In this document: positions 10,315 through 18,877 of the stretch, piece after piece
Layout of the letters: every line of letters begins with the position of its first letter
Position numbering within the stretch: the first letter of the stretch is position 1
Assembly: GCF_029201565.1 (NCBI RefSeq)
Contig: NZ_CP104002.1
Coordinates: 1,009,001 to 1,073,000 of the forward strand
Length of the DNA stretch: 64,000 nucleotides
Direction: 5' to 3'
Origin: Devosia sp. SD17-2
GTDB taxonomy: Bacteria > Pseudomonadota > Alphaproteobacteria > Rhizobiales > Devosiaceae
The notes under the pieces: generated by a model
Database searches by the model: none
What the model was told of the DNA's origin: nothing
Seen by the model: only the letters and a program-made list of their open reading frames with translations
Translations under genes and position numbers: made by a program

Positions 10315-11073
10315 TTAAACCGCAGAGGCTCTGCTCAACAGGCTCTTGTAGAAGGCGACCGTTTCAGCGGTCGGGTTTACGCCCAGCTCGCGATTGAGCA
10401 GGCTGCTGCACTGTTCGTAGACATGGCGCAGCAGCGTGAAATCGCCATTGAGGGCCGCCTCATACATGAGCGCGCGATGCGCGCCCTCGTGGAAGGGGTC
10501 CTCATCCAGGAGGCGCGTCGCACAGAAGTGACGCTCCTGATGGGTGAGCAGGCTGGTGGGCAGGACGGCCTGCGAGATGGCGTTTATGAAGTCAAAACGC
10601 AGTGCGGTCCGGTGATGATCGAGCCATTCCTCGAACCCCTGGCCGGCCGGTTTATGGGCCCCCAGAAGGTCGCCGCCGTAAATCTCGCAGAGGCGGACCC
10701 AAGCCTTGGGCCCGGGCGTCGCAATGAGACTACGGAACTCGATCAGGTCTGTGTAGACGTCATCCTGCTCCGTGAGCCAGACCATATTGGCATCGCTGGT
10801 CAGCAGCTGAAAGCCATGCTCCTGCTGAAAGCGCCGAATCCTGGCCACGGTCTGGCGCACATCCGCACTGACTTGCTCCGACGCTCCCTCGGACCAAATC
10901 AGATTTGCTATGCGTCTGCGAGAGATTGGCTGCCCTCGGCCCTCGATGATGAGATAAGAAAGTATTCGCAGAAAGTGGAAAGTGGGGTAGACAATTTTCC
11001 CTGAAGCGAAGACGTTGCAGTCACCGAGTAGTCTTATAGTTACATTTGTAGTGTTATTGTTGATATCGCGCAT
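10315..11073 (-). CDS. SARP-like transcriptional regulator with BTAD domain
   Basis: A 252-residue putative activator. The N-terminal part (about residues 10-105; VTIRLLGDCNVF, then RRRIANLIWSEGASEQVSADVRQTVARIR) looks like the OmpR-type winged helix of SARP-family regulators. The rest (about 110-250) matches a bacterial transcriptional activation (BTAD) helical domain: DLIEFRSLI, LCEIYGGDLLG, FEEWLDHHRTALR and ALMYEAALNGDFTLLRHVYEQCSSLLNRELGVNPTAET. SARP-type proteins are best known from actinobacteria but also occur in alphaproteobacteria. The gene is tandem with, and 129 bases downstream of, the LuxR-type regulator. Control of the surrounding polysaccharide genes is inference. Confidence 0.75.
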   Translation of the reverse strand: MRDINNNTTNVTIRLLGDCNVFASGKIVYPTFHFLRILSYLIIEGRGQPISRRRIANLIWSEGASEQVSADVRQTVARIRRFQQEHGFQLLTSDANMVWLTEQDDVYTDLIEFRSLIATPGPKAWVRLCEIYGGDLLGAHKPAGQGFEEWLDHHRTALRFDFINAISQAVLPTSLLTHQERHFCATRLLDEDPFHEGAHRALMYEAALNGDFTLLRHVYEQCSSLLNRELGVNPTAETVAFYKSLLSRASAV

Positions 11074-11202
11074 AACCTAACGACCCGCGTTTAGATTATT
11101 AAAGAAGGGGTTTGATCCGATACGCCCCCCGGCGCGTGATCAATTCTGTCAATATTTCTGTCACATATGTCCTCGCCACTTCATCTTTCTAATGTACCAC
11201 AC

Positions 11203-11982
11203 TTACGCAGAGGTGCGAATCGAAGGGGTGTCGTAGAGCGGACGGCGGTCGAGCGAGCGGAACACTGCTGCGGCCTGGGTCCGGTTGTGCACCTTCAACT
11301 TGCGGATAATGTTGTGAACGTGGACTTTGACCGTGTGCTCGGACAAGGCCATCTTCGAGGCGATGATCTTGTTCTGCAGCCCGTCGGACATCAGTTCGAG
11401 AACTTCTGCCTCACGAGAGGACAGTACGCCTGCCGAGTCCGCGTGCGGATCGGATGCGTTGCTTGGACCGCGACGGGACAGGAAGCCCCGAGCAGCAGAG
11501 CGCGGCGAGACCACATGCGGGAAATATTCGCCGCCATTCAAAAGCAACCAGATCGTGGCAAGCCAGACATTGATCGGCAGATTGAACGGGACGAGGCCCT
11601 GGATGGCGCGTTCTGCTACAACAGCGCGCAAGGCAGGATCATCATTCCAGCCACCCTCGACCATGAGGGCAATCTGGGCATTCGGGTAATTTTCGCGGCA
11701 TTCGCCCATCAGTGTGGAGACACTGCGGAAGGCGAAGGCGTCGATAAGAATGAGGCGCGGTTCAAATTCTGCGCTGTCATCATCTGGTATCTGACTGGAC
11801 AGGACGATTTTGACCGACGGGAAACATTTCTGCATTGAGCTGAGAAGGCTCTGGAATGCTACGCCCGTGTCGCCGAGAATAAGTATTCCCGACTTTCCTG
11901 TACTTTGCATTGTTGTGTTCTGCCAAAAAGCGTATGCACCTGACTCTTCGACGCTGGATGGTTCGACCATCTTATCCCTCAT
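11203..11982 (-). CDS. LuxR-family regulator with degenerate receiver-like domain
   Basis: A 259-residue protein. The C-terminal part (about 187-245) is a clear LuxR/NarL HTH: LSSREAEVLELMSDGLQNKIIASKM followed by SEHTVKVHVHNIIRKLKV. The N-terminal part resembles a response-regulator receiver: ILILGDTG supplies one acidic residue and LILIDAFAF supplies an aspartate at the phosphorylation position. The conserved lysine near the end of a receiver (usually in a KP motif) is replaced in LVPFNLP, so phosphorylation may not operate normally. An internal ATG at 11910 would start just before the receiver-like domain and is an alternative. It is divergent from wzx across 351 bases. Confidence 0.85.
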   Translation of the reverse strand: MRDKMVEPSSVEESGAYAFWQNTTMQSTGKSGILILGDTGVAFQSLLSSMQKCFPSVKIVLSSQIPDDDSAEFEPRLILIDAFAFRSVSTLMGECRENYPNAQIALMVEGGWNDDPALRAVVAERAIQGLVPFNLPINVWLATIWLLLNGGEYFPHVVSPRSAARGFLSRRGPSNASDPHADSAGVLSSREAEVLELMSDGLQNKIIASKMALSEHTVKVHVHNIIRKLKVHNRTQAAAVFRSLDRRPLYDTPSIRTSA

Positions 11983-12333
11983 TTGAACGGTAGATTTACT
12001 TACCGGACGACCTGATCACAGTTGGCGTGACACGTGCGTGACTCGCATCAAGTTTTCATAAAATAGTTCAAAAGGTTGGCTGCGTTCGATTTAGAGAACG
12101 CCGTCAAGAGGGGTGACCGCAGACCATATGGGTTACACCCTAAGGGCGCGGTCGGCCGGTGCCTTTCCGCGGCAATGCGCGGAAAAGTCCCAGCTGGCAC
12201 GGGTTTGGCCAAGGGCCGGACGAGGCGCTTAGCCAGGACGATGTAGAATCGCATCGAAAGGCCACGGCTTGGTTGATTGCCCCCATCGAACGGCTCCGCA
12301 ACATTGTGACCAGACCAGTATCGGAGCGATCGC
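11983..12333. other. Divergent intergenic region between the LuxR-type regulator and wzx
   Basis: This 351-base stretch must hold the promoters for both flanking genes. Besides the CGTGAC direct repeat, it contains a hairpin pairing TTTCCGCG (12164-12171) with CGCGGAAA (12178-12185), which would lie in the wzx leader if transcription starts upstream of it. A minus-strand open frame of 95 codons (12048-12335) shows no recognisable protein features and I do not call it a gene. Confidence 0.5.
12026..12042. promoter_or_regulatory. Direct repeat of CGTGAC, candidate operator of the LuxR-type gene
   Basis: CGTGAC occurs at 12026-12031 and again at 12037-12042, an 11-bp period that places both copies on the same face of the helix, with CACGTG overlapping the middle. 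It lies about 45 bases upstream of the LuxR-type regulator start, where an autoregulatory site could sit. No binding evidence is available and I did not find the pair repeated at other promoters here. Confidence 0.3.
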
Positions 12334-13869
12334 ATGGGTGCCGCAGGGGACGAACAGAGGGAGGAGAGCCGGCGCTACGGCGACATCATCAAGTCGATGT
12401 CGGTTATCGGGCTCTCGCAAATGATCAGCATTGCGCTGTCGATTTTGCGGATAAAAGTCCTGGCGGTGTTGCTTGGTCCAACCGGCGTTGGTCTGTTCGG
12501 TCTTTATAATGTCATCCTCGATCTGGGTGCCGGCATCGCCGGCATGGGTGTGCAGTCTAGTGGAGTCAGGCAGGTAGCGATCGCCGTGGCCGAGGCCGAT
12601 ACGGCGCGCATCGCCTTGGTGGCGCAGACAATTTCTCGACTTTCGATCCTGCTCGGGGTCATCGGAGCGGTGCTCCTCTTTCTCCTGGCAGGCCCCGTCT
12701 CGGTGCTGACCTTCGGCACGGAGGCCAATGCGCCCGCGATCGGGCTGCTTGGTGCCGCCCTGTTCCTGCGCATCATTGCCGGATCTCCCTTCGCCCTTAT
12801 TCAGGGCAGCCGGCGCATGGGAGATCTGGCGCGCATGACGGTCCTGGGCGCCGTTCTCAATACTGTGGTGGCGATTGTCCTTGTCTATTTCCTCGGTGAG
12901 GCCGGGGTCGTGTTATCGCTGGTCGCGATGGCCTTCACCTCTTGGCTGGCGGCGATCTGGTATGCTCGCCAGATCAAATTGCCGCGAGCGAAGCTGCGGT
13001 GGTCGTCTTTCAGTGCCGAGACGCGTGTTTTGCTCGGTCTGGGGTTTGCTTTCATGGCGAGCGGCATACTGACGGTCGGCGCCGCCCTGGCGATTCGCGT
13101 TCTGGTGACGCAGCACGACGGATTGGAGGCTGCCGGCAATTACCAGGCCGCGTGGGCGCTGGGCGGCATCTACGTCGGCTTTATCCTCCAGGCGATGGGG
13201 ACCGATTTCTATCCGCGCCTGTCGAGGCTCGCCAATGACCATGCAGCTGCCAATAGGCTGGTCAACGAGCAGGCGCGCGTCAGCATGCTGCTGGCCGGTC
13301 CGGGGCTGCTGGCGACCATCGCGCTCTCGCCGCTGGTGATCATTGCCTTTTACTCGAGCGCTTTCGCAGACGCCGTTCCGGTCCTGCGCTGGCTGTGTCT
13401 GGGCATGCTGCTTCGGGTGATGGCCTGGCCGATGGGGTATCTGATCCTCGCCAAGGGCAAGCAGGCGATGTTCTTCTGGACCGAGGTCGCCGCCACGACG
13501 GTTCATGTCGGGCTGGCCTATATCCTGATAGACACGCTGGGCCTTCAAGGGGCCGGCATTGCTTTTGCTGGTCTCTATATTTGGCATGGCGTGTTAATCA
13601 ATATCCTCGTCGGGCGGCTGACCGGCTTTGTCTGGTCTTCCGAGAATGTTCAACTCGCCAGTTTGTTCCTTTTGCAGGTCGTCGTTGCGCTCGGCGCCGC
13701 TGAATATCTGCCGGGATTGGAAGGTGTTCTGATCGGATTGGGCGTGACAGCGGTGGCCTGCTGGATGTCGCTCTCCCAACTTGTCCGCATCTTTCCGGAA
13801 AAGTGGATCCCCTCGCCAGTGCGGCCGCTGATTTATCGCGTTGTCGGCTATCGACCGGAAACTGCATAA
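12334..13869 (+). CDS. wzx: Wzx-type polysaccharide flippase
   Basis: A 511-residue integral membrane protein with about 12-14 hydrophobic segments and almost no soluble domain, typical of MATE-like/PST lipid-linked oligosaccharide flippases. The N-terminus GDIIKSMSVIGLSQMISIALSILRIKVLAVLLGPTGVGLFGLYN matches the O-antigen translocase (WzxE-like) pattern, including the LGPTGVGLFGLYN loop. It would move undecaprenyl-linked repeat units across the inner membrane. The ATG at 12334 has GGAG seven bases upstream. A strong hairpin follows the gene. Together with the Wzy-like protein at 49042 and the Wzc-like protein at 23455 it indicates Wzx/Wzy-dependent assembly. Confidence 0.9.
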   Translation: MGAAGDEQREESRRYGDIIKSMSVIGLSQMISIALSILRIKVLAVLLGPTGVGLFGLYNVILDLGAGIAGMGVQSSGVRQVAIAVAEADTARIALVAQTISRLSILLGVIGAVLLFLLAGPVSVLTFGTEANAPAIGLLGAALFLRIIAGSPFALIQGSRRMGDLARMTVLGAVLNTVVAIVLVYFLGEAGVVLSLVAMAFTSWLAAIWYARQIKLPRAKLRWSSFSAETRVLLGLGFAFMASGILTVGAALAIRVLVTQHDGLEAAGNYQAAWALGGIYVGFILQAMGTDFYPRLSRLANDHAAANRLVNEQARVSMLLAGPGLLATIALSPLVIIAFYSSAFADAVPVLRWLCLGMLLRVMAWPMGYLILAKGKQAMFFWTEVAATTVHVGLAYILIDTLGLQGAGIAFAGLYIWHGVLINILVGRLTGFVWSSENVQLASLFLLQVVVALGAAEYLPGLEGVLIGLGVTAVACWMSLSQLVRIFPEKWIPSPVRPLIYRVVGYRPETA

Positions 13870-13870
13870 G

Positions 13871-13901
13871 AAAAGGCCGCCGTTCGGGGGGAACGGCGGC
13901 C
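13871..13901 (-). terminator. Rho-independent terminator of the amino-sugar operon
   Basis: A 10-bp perfect stem (GGCCGCCGTT at 13875-13884 with AACGGCGGCC at 13892-13901) has a seven-base loop. Read on the minus strand it is followed by TTTTCTT, so it should end the minus-strand operon finishing at 13924. Its position between converging stops means it may also stop the wzx transcript. Confidence 0.85.
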
Positions 13902-13923
13902 CGCCTGGGCGCGGAGTCCAGGC

Positions 13924-15087
13924 TCAGGCGGCGAGGGTTGCCGCCAGCTCGTCGACGACGTAGTGCACGTCGTCATCGCTCATCTGCACATAGAGCGGCA
14001 GGATGATCGTATTGTTTTGCGCTTTTTCGGAGCGCGTGAGGTCACCGGCGGTGCGGAACAGGCCCGGCGCTGCATAGGCCGGCTCGAGATGGGTGTTCAT
14101 GACGCCGCGACGGGTGGAGATGTTGCGATCGAGCAGGGCCTGCATGATGCGGACCTGATCGGCGCCCTCCGGAAGGGTCACGCAATAGCTCTGCCAATTG
14201 CTGCGGGCCCAGTCGGGTTCGACGGGCGGCTGGACATCGAGGGCCGAGAGGCGGGTGGTGTAGAGCGCGGCGAGAAAGCGGCGGCGGGAGAGGATTTCAG
14301 GCAGGCGCGAAAGCTGGACGCGGCCGATGGCGGCCTGCACGTCGGTCATGCGGTAATTATAGCCGAGGGTTTCGTAGCTCTCGAAGATCACTTTCGCCGC
14401 GCCGTGGCGGACGGTGTCCGGCACGCTCATGGCGTGTTGGCGCAGGAGCCGGAAGTGCCGGTCGTATTCGGGATTGCGTGTGGTCAGCATGCCGCCGTCG
14501 CCGGTGGTGATGACTTTGCGCGGGTGGAAGGAGAAGCAGGCGATGTCGGCATGCGAGCGGCCGATGCGCTGCCAGTTCCCGTCGACCAAGATCTCGCTGC
14601 CTGAAGCGCAGGCGGCGTCCTCGATGACCTTCAAACCACGTTCGGCGGCGATGGCCATGATGGCGGCGAGATCGCAGGGCATGCCGAGTTGGTGGACGCA
14701 GAGGATCGCTTTGGTGCGCGGGGTGATGGCGGCGGCGATCTTTTCGGGGTCAATGTTGAAGCTATTTTCGGCAATGTCGACAAAGACCGGCACGGCACCG
14801 CAATAGCGGATGGCATTGGCCGTGGCGATGAAGGAATGGCTGACAGTGATCACCTCATCGCCCGGCTGGATGCCGATGGCGATCAGCGCCATGTGCAGCG
14901 CCGTCGTGCAATTGGAGACGGCGCAGGCATGTGGGGCGCCGACATAGGTGGCGAATTCTTCCTCGAACCGGGCGACTTCCGGTCCCTGGGTGACCCAGCC
15001 GGAGAGGATGACGCGGCGCGTGGCCACGGCCTCTTCCTCGCCGAGGACCGGCCGGGCGACGGGGAGCTGGCGCATGGGCTTGTTCAT
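13924..15087 (-). CDS. DegT/DnrJ/EryC1/StrS nucleotide-sugar aminotransferase (second of two)
   Basis: PLP-dependent sugar aminotransferase of 387 residues. It opens MNKPMRQLPVARPVLGEEEA. Family blocks are GWVTQGPEVARFEEEFATYVG, AVSNCTTALHMAL, GDEVITVSHSFIATANAI, the EDAACASGS aspartate that binds the PLP nitrogen, and FSFHPRKVITTGDGGM with the Schiff-base lysine at K191. The TGPEV-type N-terminal block resembles 4-aminotransferases of the perosamine/PseC/PglE group, so transfer to a 4-keto sugar is possible. It is the last gene of the minus-strand operon and overlaps the epimerase by four bases. Confidence 0.9.
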   Translation of the reverse strand: MNKPMRQLPVARPVLGEEEAVATRRVILSGWVTQGPEVARFEEEFATYVGAPHACAVSNCTTALHMALIAIGIQPGDEVITVSHSFIATANAIRYCGAVPVFVDIAENSFNIDPEKIAAAITPRTKAILCVHQLGMPCDLAAIMAIAAERGLKVIEDAACASGSEILVDGNWQRIGRSHADIACFSFHPRKVITTGDGGMLTTRNPEYDRHFRLLRQHAMSVPDTVRHGAAKVIFESYETLGYNYRMTDVQAAIGRVQLSRLPEILSRRRFLAALYTTRLSALDVQPPVEPDWARSNWQSYCVTLPEGADQVRIMQALLDRNISTRRGVMNTHLEPAYAAPGLFRTAGDLTRSEKAQNNTIILPLYVQMSDDDVHYVVDELAATLAA

Positions 15088-16058
15088 GCCACTTCACTCC
15101 GTTGCGTCATGCGGCTGGCCTGCCACCAGGAGACGAGATCGGCCATGCCGGCCTCGAGCGAGATCTGGGTGCTAAAACCGATATCGCGCGCGGCTTTCAC
15201 CGTGGAGGCCAGGCGACGGGGCACGGGGTTCACCTTGCGGGCGGGCTCGTGGATGGGCGTCAGGGAGGAGCCCATTACGTCAAGCAGGAGCTGTGCGAGG
15301 TCGCGCAGGCTGATCTCGCTGCCGCTGGCGACGTTAAAAACCTCGTCGCTGATATCGGATTGGGCCGCCAGCATATTGGCGCGGGCAATATCCCGGACAT
15401 GGACGAAATCCATGGTCTGGGTGCCATCGCCCATGATGATGGGGGGCAGGCCCGCGGCGATGCGCTCCATCCAGCGGATCAGCACTTCGGTATAGGCGCC
15501 GTGCACATCCATGCGCGGGCCATAGACGTTGAAATAGCGCAGGGCGACGTATTTGAGGCCGTACATCTCGTTGAAACTGCGCAAGAGGGCTTCGTTATAG
15601 ACCTTGGCGGCGCCGTAGATGGTGCGGTTGTTGTAGGAATGGTGCTCTTCGGTGGTGGGGTAAATGTCGGCGGCGCCCAGCACCGAGGCGGAGGAGGCGG
15701 CGACGACTTTTTGAACGCCGGCGTTCACTGCGGCTTCGAGCACGTTGAAGGTGCCGGTGGCGAGAACGTCATGGGCAAGACGCGGTTCTTCGGCGCATTG
15801 GGTGATGCGGATTGCGGCCTGGTGGAAGAGAATGTCGATGCCGGCCATGGTCTCGGCGACTTTGGCAGTGTCGCGGATGTCGCCCTCGACAATGGTGACA
15901 TTGGCCAGGCGCCGGGCGGTTTCGAGGTTATCGAGGCGCCCGCGCACGAAATTGTCGAGGATGACGATCTCGGCCGGCGCCTCGAGCGCGACCAGGTCGG
16001 CGATGTGGGAGCCGATCAGTCCGGCGCCGCCAGTGATCAGAATGCGCTTGCCTCTCAT
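15084..16058 (-). CDS. NAD-dependent sugar epimerase/dehydratase (extended SDR)
   Basis: A 324-residue extended short-chain dehydrogenase resembling GalE/WbpP-type 4-epimerases. The start is the ATG giving MRGKRILITGGAGLIGSHIA (glycine loop at residues 10-16), preceded by AGAAGGA; longer frames lack family similarity. ASSASVLG contributes the active-site serine region and YGAAK near residue 148 the Tyr/Lys pair. RYFNVYGPRMDVHGAYTEVLIRW and DGTQTMDFVHVRDIARAN are typical substrate-binding blocks. It probably acts on a UDP-sugar; the exact substrate cannot be assigned. Confidence 0.88.
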   Translation of the reverse strand: MRGKRILITGGAGLIGSHIADLVALEAPAEIVILDNFVRGRLDNLETARRLANVTIVEGDIRDTAKVAETMAGIDILFHQAAIRITQCAEEPRLAHDVLATGTFNVLEAAVNAGVQKVVAASSASVLGAADIYPTTEEHHSYNNRTIYGAAKVYNEALLRSFNEMYGLKYVALRYFNVYGPRMDVHGAYTEVLIRWMERIAAGLPPIIMGDGTQTMDFVHVRDIARANMLAAQSDISDEVFNVASGSEISLRDLAQLLLDVMGSSLTPIHEPARKVNPVPRRLASTVKAARDIGFSTQISLEAGMADLVSWWQASRMTQRSEVA

Positions 16059-16078
16059 GACTGAAAAATCCTTCTGGT

Positions 16079-16756
16079 TCAGCGCTGGCGCAGCACGCGG
16101 GCGGGGACGCCGGCGGCTACGGTAAAAGGGGGGATATCGGTGTTGACGACGGCGCCGGCTCCGATGATGGCGCCTTCGCCAATGGTGACGCCGGGCAGGA
16201 TGGTGGCATTGGTGCCGATATCGGCGCCCGCGCCGATGCGGACCGGCTTGATTTCGAGATCGGTGGCGATAACCGGGACATCGGTGGGCAGGCCGGTGTG
16301 CTGGGAGCCCAGCACTTTGGCGCCGGGCCCCCAGCCGACGTGATCGCCAAGCTCGAGATTGCGGGCGTCGAAATAGGCCTGCGGGCCAATCCAGACCTGA
16401 TTGCCGATCTTGCAATGGCCATCAAAGCGGCCCTGGATATAGGCGCCGGCGCCGATGAAGACATTGGTGCCGATTTCGAAGGTTTCGAGATGCTTGAAGC
16501 CAACCTGGCTGCCGACTTGCAGGCCTGACCCGCAGGCGCGGGCGCCAGCCTTGAAGATCAGTTTTCGCATCAGCGCATCTAGCCGGCCGTCGCCGGTGGC
16601 AAAGCGCGCATAGGCGTCCAGCAGGTGCCCGTCGTAATTTTCGGCCAGCCATTCGGCAAAGCCGGCCTCGAAGGCAGGGTCGCTAGCGGACGTGTTCCGG
16701 CCGTGAATGGCCTTGACCGTGCGGGCGATGGCGGGTTCGTCAAGCAGCGTAGACAT
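16079..16756 (-). CDS. Left-handed beta-helix acyltransferase
   Basis: A 225-residue protein whose residues from about 95 to the C-terminus form hexapeptide repeats (IGTNVFIGAGAYI, CKIGNQVWIGPQAY, IGAGADIGTNATILPGVTIGEGAIIGAGAVV), ending PPFTVAAGVPARVLRQR as in xenobiotic/serine-type O- or N-acetyltransferases. The first 80 residues are helical and lack repeats. The start lies 17 bases inside the preceding aminotransferase gene. It probably acylates a sugar nucleotide or the polysaccharide. A second acyltransferase of the same fold opens the operon. Confidence 0.86.
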   Translation of the reverse strand: MSTLLDEPAIARTVKAIHGRNTSASDPAFEAGFAEWLAENYDGHLLDAYARFATGDGRLDALMRKLIFKAGARACGSGLQVGSQVGFKHLETFEIGTNVFIGAGAYIQGRFDGHCKIGNQVWIGPQAYFDARNLELGDHVGWGPGAKVLGSQHTGLPTDVPVIATDLEIKPVRIGAGADIGTNATILPGVTIGEGAIIGAGAVVNTDIPPFTVAAGVPARVLRQR

Positions 16757-17843
16757 CTTGCCTCACCGCATCGGCGATGTAGGCGACATCGCGTTCGGAC
16801 AGTTCCGGATAAAGGGGGAGGGAGAGCACGCTGTCGGCGGCGGCCTCAGCCTCAGGAAAATCGCCGCGCTGTTGGCCGAGATCAGCATAGGCGGGCTGGA
16901 GGTGCACCGGCACCGGATAATGAAGACCAGTTTCGATGCCCTCGTGCAGGAGGCGGGCGCGCAGGCCGTCGCGATCCGTGCTGCGGACGGCAAAGACGTG
17001 CCAGACGTGGCGATTGCCCTCCATTTCGGCGGGGGTGATCACATCGGACCCGGCGAGCAGTTTTGTGTAGAGGCGGGCGCGGGCGCGGCGGGCCTCGGTC
17101 CACTCTTCGAGCTGACGGAGCTTGACCCGCAAGATGGCGCCCTGAATGGCGTCCATGCGGTAATTATAGCCTTCCATGACGTGGTGGTAACGGCGCTCCT
17201 GGCCCCAGTCGCGGAGCATGCGGATTTTTCGCGCCTGTTCGTCATTGCTGGTGACGACGATGCCGCCTTCGCCATAGGCGCCAAGGTTTTTGCCGGGATA
17301 GAAGCTGAAACAGCCCGAGACCCCGATACTGCCGGCGCGCTGGCGATCATATTCGGCGCCATGGGCCTGGCAGGCATCTTCGATGACCGCGAGGCCGTGG
17401 CGGGCGGCGATGATGAGGATGTCGTTCATCGGCGCCATTTGCCCGTAAAGATGCACTGGCAGGATGGCCTTGGTGCGCGGAGTGATGGCCGCTTCGATCT
17501 TGTTGGGATCGATGTTGAACGTTGTAGGATCGATGTCCACGAAAACCGGGCGGGCACCGATATAGCGGATGGCGGCGGCCGAGGCGATGAAGGTGAAGGG
17601 GGAAGTGATGACCTCGTCGCCCGCCTTGATGCCGGCGGCAATGAGCGCGAGATGGAGCGCGCTGGTGCCGGTATTGACGGCAATGGCGTGGCGCGTGCCG
17701 CAATAGTACGCGAACTCTTCCTCGAAGGCTTTCACTTCATCGCCCAGCACGTAATGGCCGGAGCGCAGGACATTGGTGACCGCGCTTTCGATCTGCTGCT
17801 GGATGAGGGCGTATTGCGCCCGAAGGTCTAGGAACGGGATCAT
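16740..17843 (-). CDS. DegT/DnrJ/EryC1/StrS aminotransferase, WbpE-like
   Basis: A 367-residue PLP enzyme. Signature blocks are MIPFLDLRAQYALIQQQIES, VLRSGHYVLGDEVKAFEEEFA, NTGTSALHLAL, DEVITSPFTFIASAAAI, VIEDACQAHGAEY and FSFYPGKNLGAYGEGG with the PLP lysine at K185. The sequence around PGKNLGAYGEGG is typical of 3-aminotransferases such as WbpE/WlbC and FdtB. Directly after a Gfo/Idh oxidoreductase and near a WbpD-like N-acetyltransferase, it most likely makes the 3-amino group of a diacetamido-uronic acid. This function is inferred from gene order. Confidence 0.9.
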   Translation of the reverse strand: MIPFLDLRAQYALIQQQIESAVTNVLRSGHYVLGDEVKAFEEEFAYYCGTRHAIAVNTGTSALHLALIAAGIKAGDEVITSPFTFIASAAAIRYIGARPVFVDIDPTTFNIDPNKIEAAITPRTKAILPVHLYGQMAPMNDILIIAARHGLAVIEDACQAHGAEYDRQRAGSIGVSGCFSFYPGKNLGAYGEGGIVVTSNDEQARKIRMLRDWGQERRYHHVMEGYNYRMDAIQGAILRVKLRQLEEWTEARRARARLYTKLLAGSDVITPAEMEGNRHVWHVFAVRSTDRDGLRARLLHEGIETGLHYPVPVHLQPAYADLGQQRGDFPEAEAAADSVLSLPLYPELSERDVAYIADAVRQDVYAA

Positions 17844-18877
17844 GAGAACACCTTTTCGCGGGCGAGTTCGACAACGGAACCGCCCTGGGCCATCGACTGG
17901 GTCGCGGCTTCGAGAATCTTGACGACGCGCAGGCCTGCAGCGCCGTCGGCGATGGGTTTGGTGCCGCGTTCAACGCAGGACACGAATTCGGCGAGCTCGG
18001 AGCCGAGGGCTTCGGTGATGTCGAGCTGGGGCGCCGACATGTCGCCGGCGCGGTAGCCGATGCGCATCTGATTGCGACGTTCGCCGGCCTTGGGGGCCAT
18101 GGGGTCAATGGTCAGCCCGCGATCGTAGATCTTGATTTTTTCGCTGGGCTCGAGGTCGTCATAGACCACCATCTTGCGGCTGCCGCCGACGAGGGTGCGG
18201 CGCACCTTGAGCGGGGCCAGCCAGTTGACGTGGATATGGGCCATCAACTTGCAGTCGTAATGCAGGTTGAGGTAGGCGATGTTTTCCGGCGAGCCTTCAA
18301 TGTGGGACATGCCGAGCGCCGAGACGGCGACGGGCTGGGCGCCGATGACATAGTCCATGATGGACAGGTCATGGACGGCAAGGTCCCACATGACGCTGAC
18401 GTCGTGCTGGAAGATGCCCAAATTTACCCGGACGGAGTCGTAGTAGTAGAGCTCGCCGAGGTCGTTGCGGATGATGTCGCGCAGTTTCTTGACCGCGCCG
18501 GTGTGGATGAAGGTGTGATCCACGGCGACGACCAGACCGCGCCGGTCGGCTTCATCGATGAGGCGGCGGGCCTCTTCGGCGGTGGCGGTGATGGGCTTTT
18601 CGACAAAGACGGACTTGCCCGCCTTGAGGCACTTCATCGCCAGCTCGAAATGGCTCGAGACCGGGGTGGCGATAGCGACTGCGTCGACCTTGGGGTCGTT
18701 GAGGACGTCATTCATGTCCTCGGTGATCTGGACCGCCGGATAGCGCGAGCGCAACCGGGCGAGGCGCTCGGTCTGCAGATCGCACACCCAGCGCAAATCG
18801 ACCGTGGGAATATCGGAGAAATTGCGGACCAGATTGGGCCCCCAATATCCATAGCCAATGACACCGATGCCGATCAT
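17840..18877 (-). CDS. Gfo/Idh/MocA oxidoreductase, WbpB-like
   Basis: A 345-residue NAD(P)-dependent oxidoreductase. It shows the N-terminal Rossmann loop GVIGYGYWGPNLVRNF (residues 5-20), the family signature FVEKPITA with EKP at 93-95, and the second-domain block HDVSVMWDLAVHDLSIMDYV with the catalytic histidine. This ordering matches the WbpB/WlbA subgroup, which oxidises C3 of UDP-GlcNAcA ahead of transamination. It overlaps both neighbours by four bases. I see no WbpA-type 6-dehydrogenase in this operon; the nearest nucleotide-sugar dehydrogenase is WecC at 28750. Confidence 0.9.
   Translation of the reverse strand: MIGIGVIGYGYWGPNLVRNFSDIPTVDLRWVCDLQTERLARLRSRYPAVQITEDMNDVLNDPKVDAVAIATPVSSHFELAMKCLKAGKSVFVEKPITATAEEARRLIDEADRRGLVVAVDHTFIHTGAVKKLRDIIRNDLGELYYYDSVRVNLGIFQHDVSVMWDLAVHDLSIMDYVIGAQPVAVSALGMSHIEGSPENIAYLNLHYDCKLMAHIHVNWLAPLKVRRTLVGGSRKMVVYDDLEPSEKIKIYDRGLTIDPMAPKAGERRNQMRIGYRAGDMSAPQLDITEALGSELAEFVSCVERGTKPIADGAAGLRVVKILEAATQSMAQGGSVVELAREKVFS

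Noticed and set aside
12048..12335. A 95-codon minus-strand frame between the LuxR-type gene and wzx
   Set aside because: No homology signal or supported start; it overlaps the expected divergent promoters and the wzx start.
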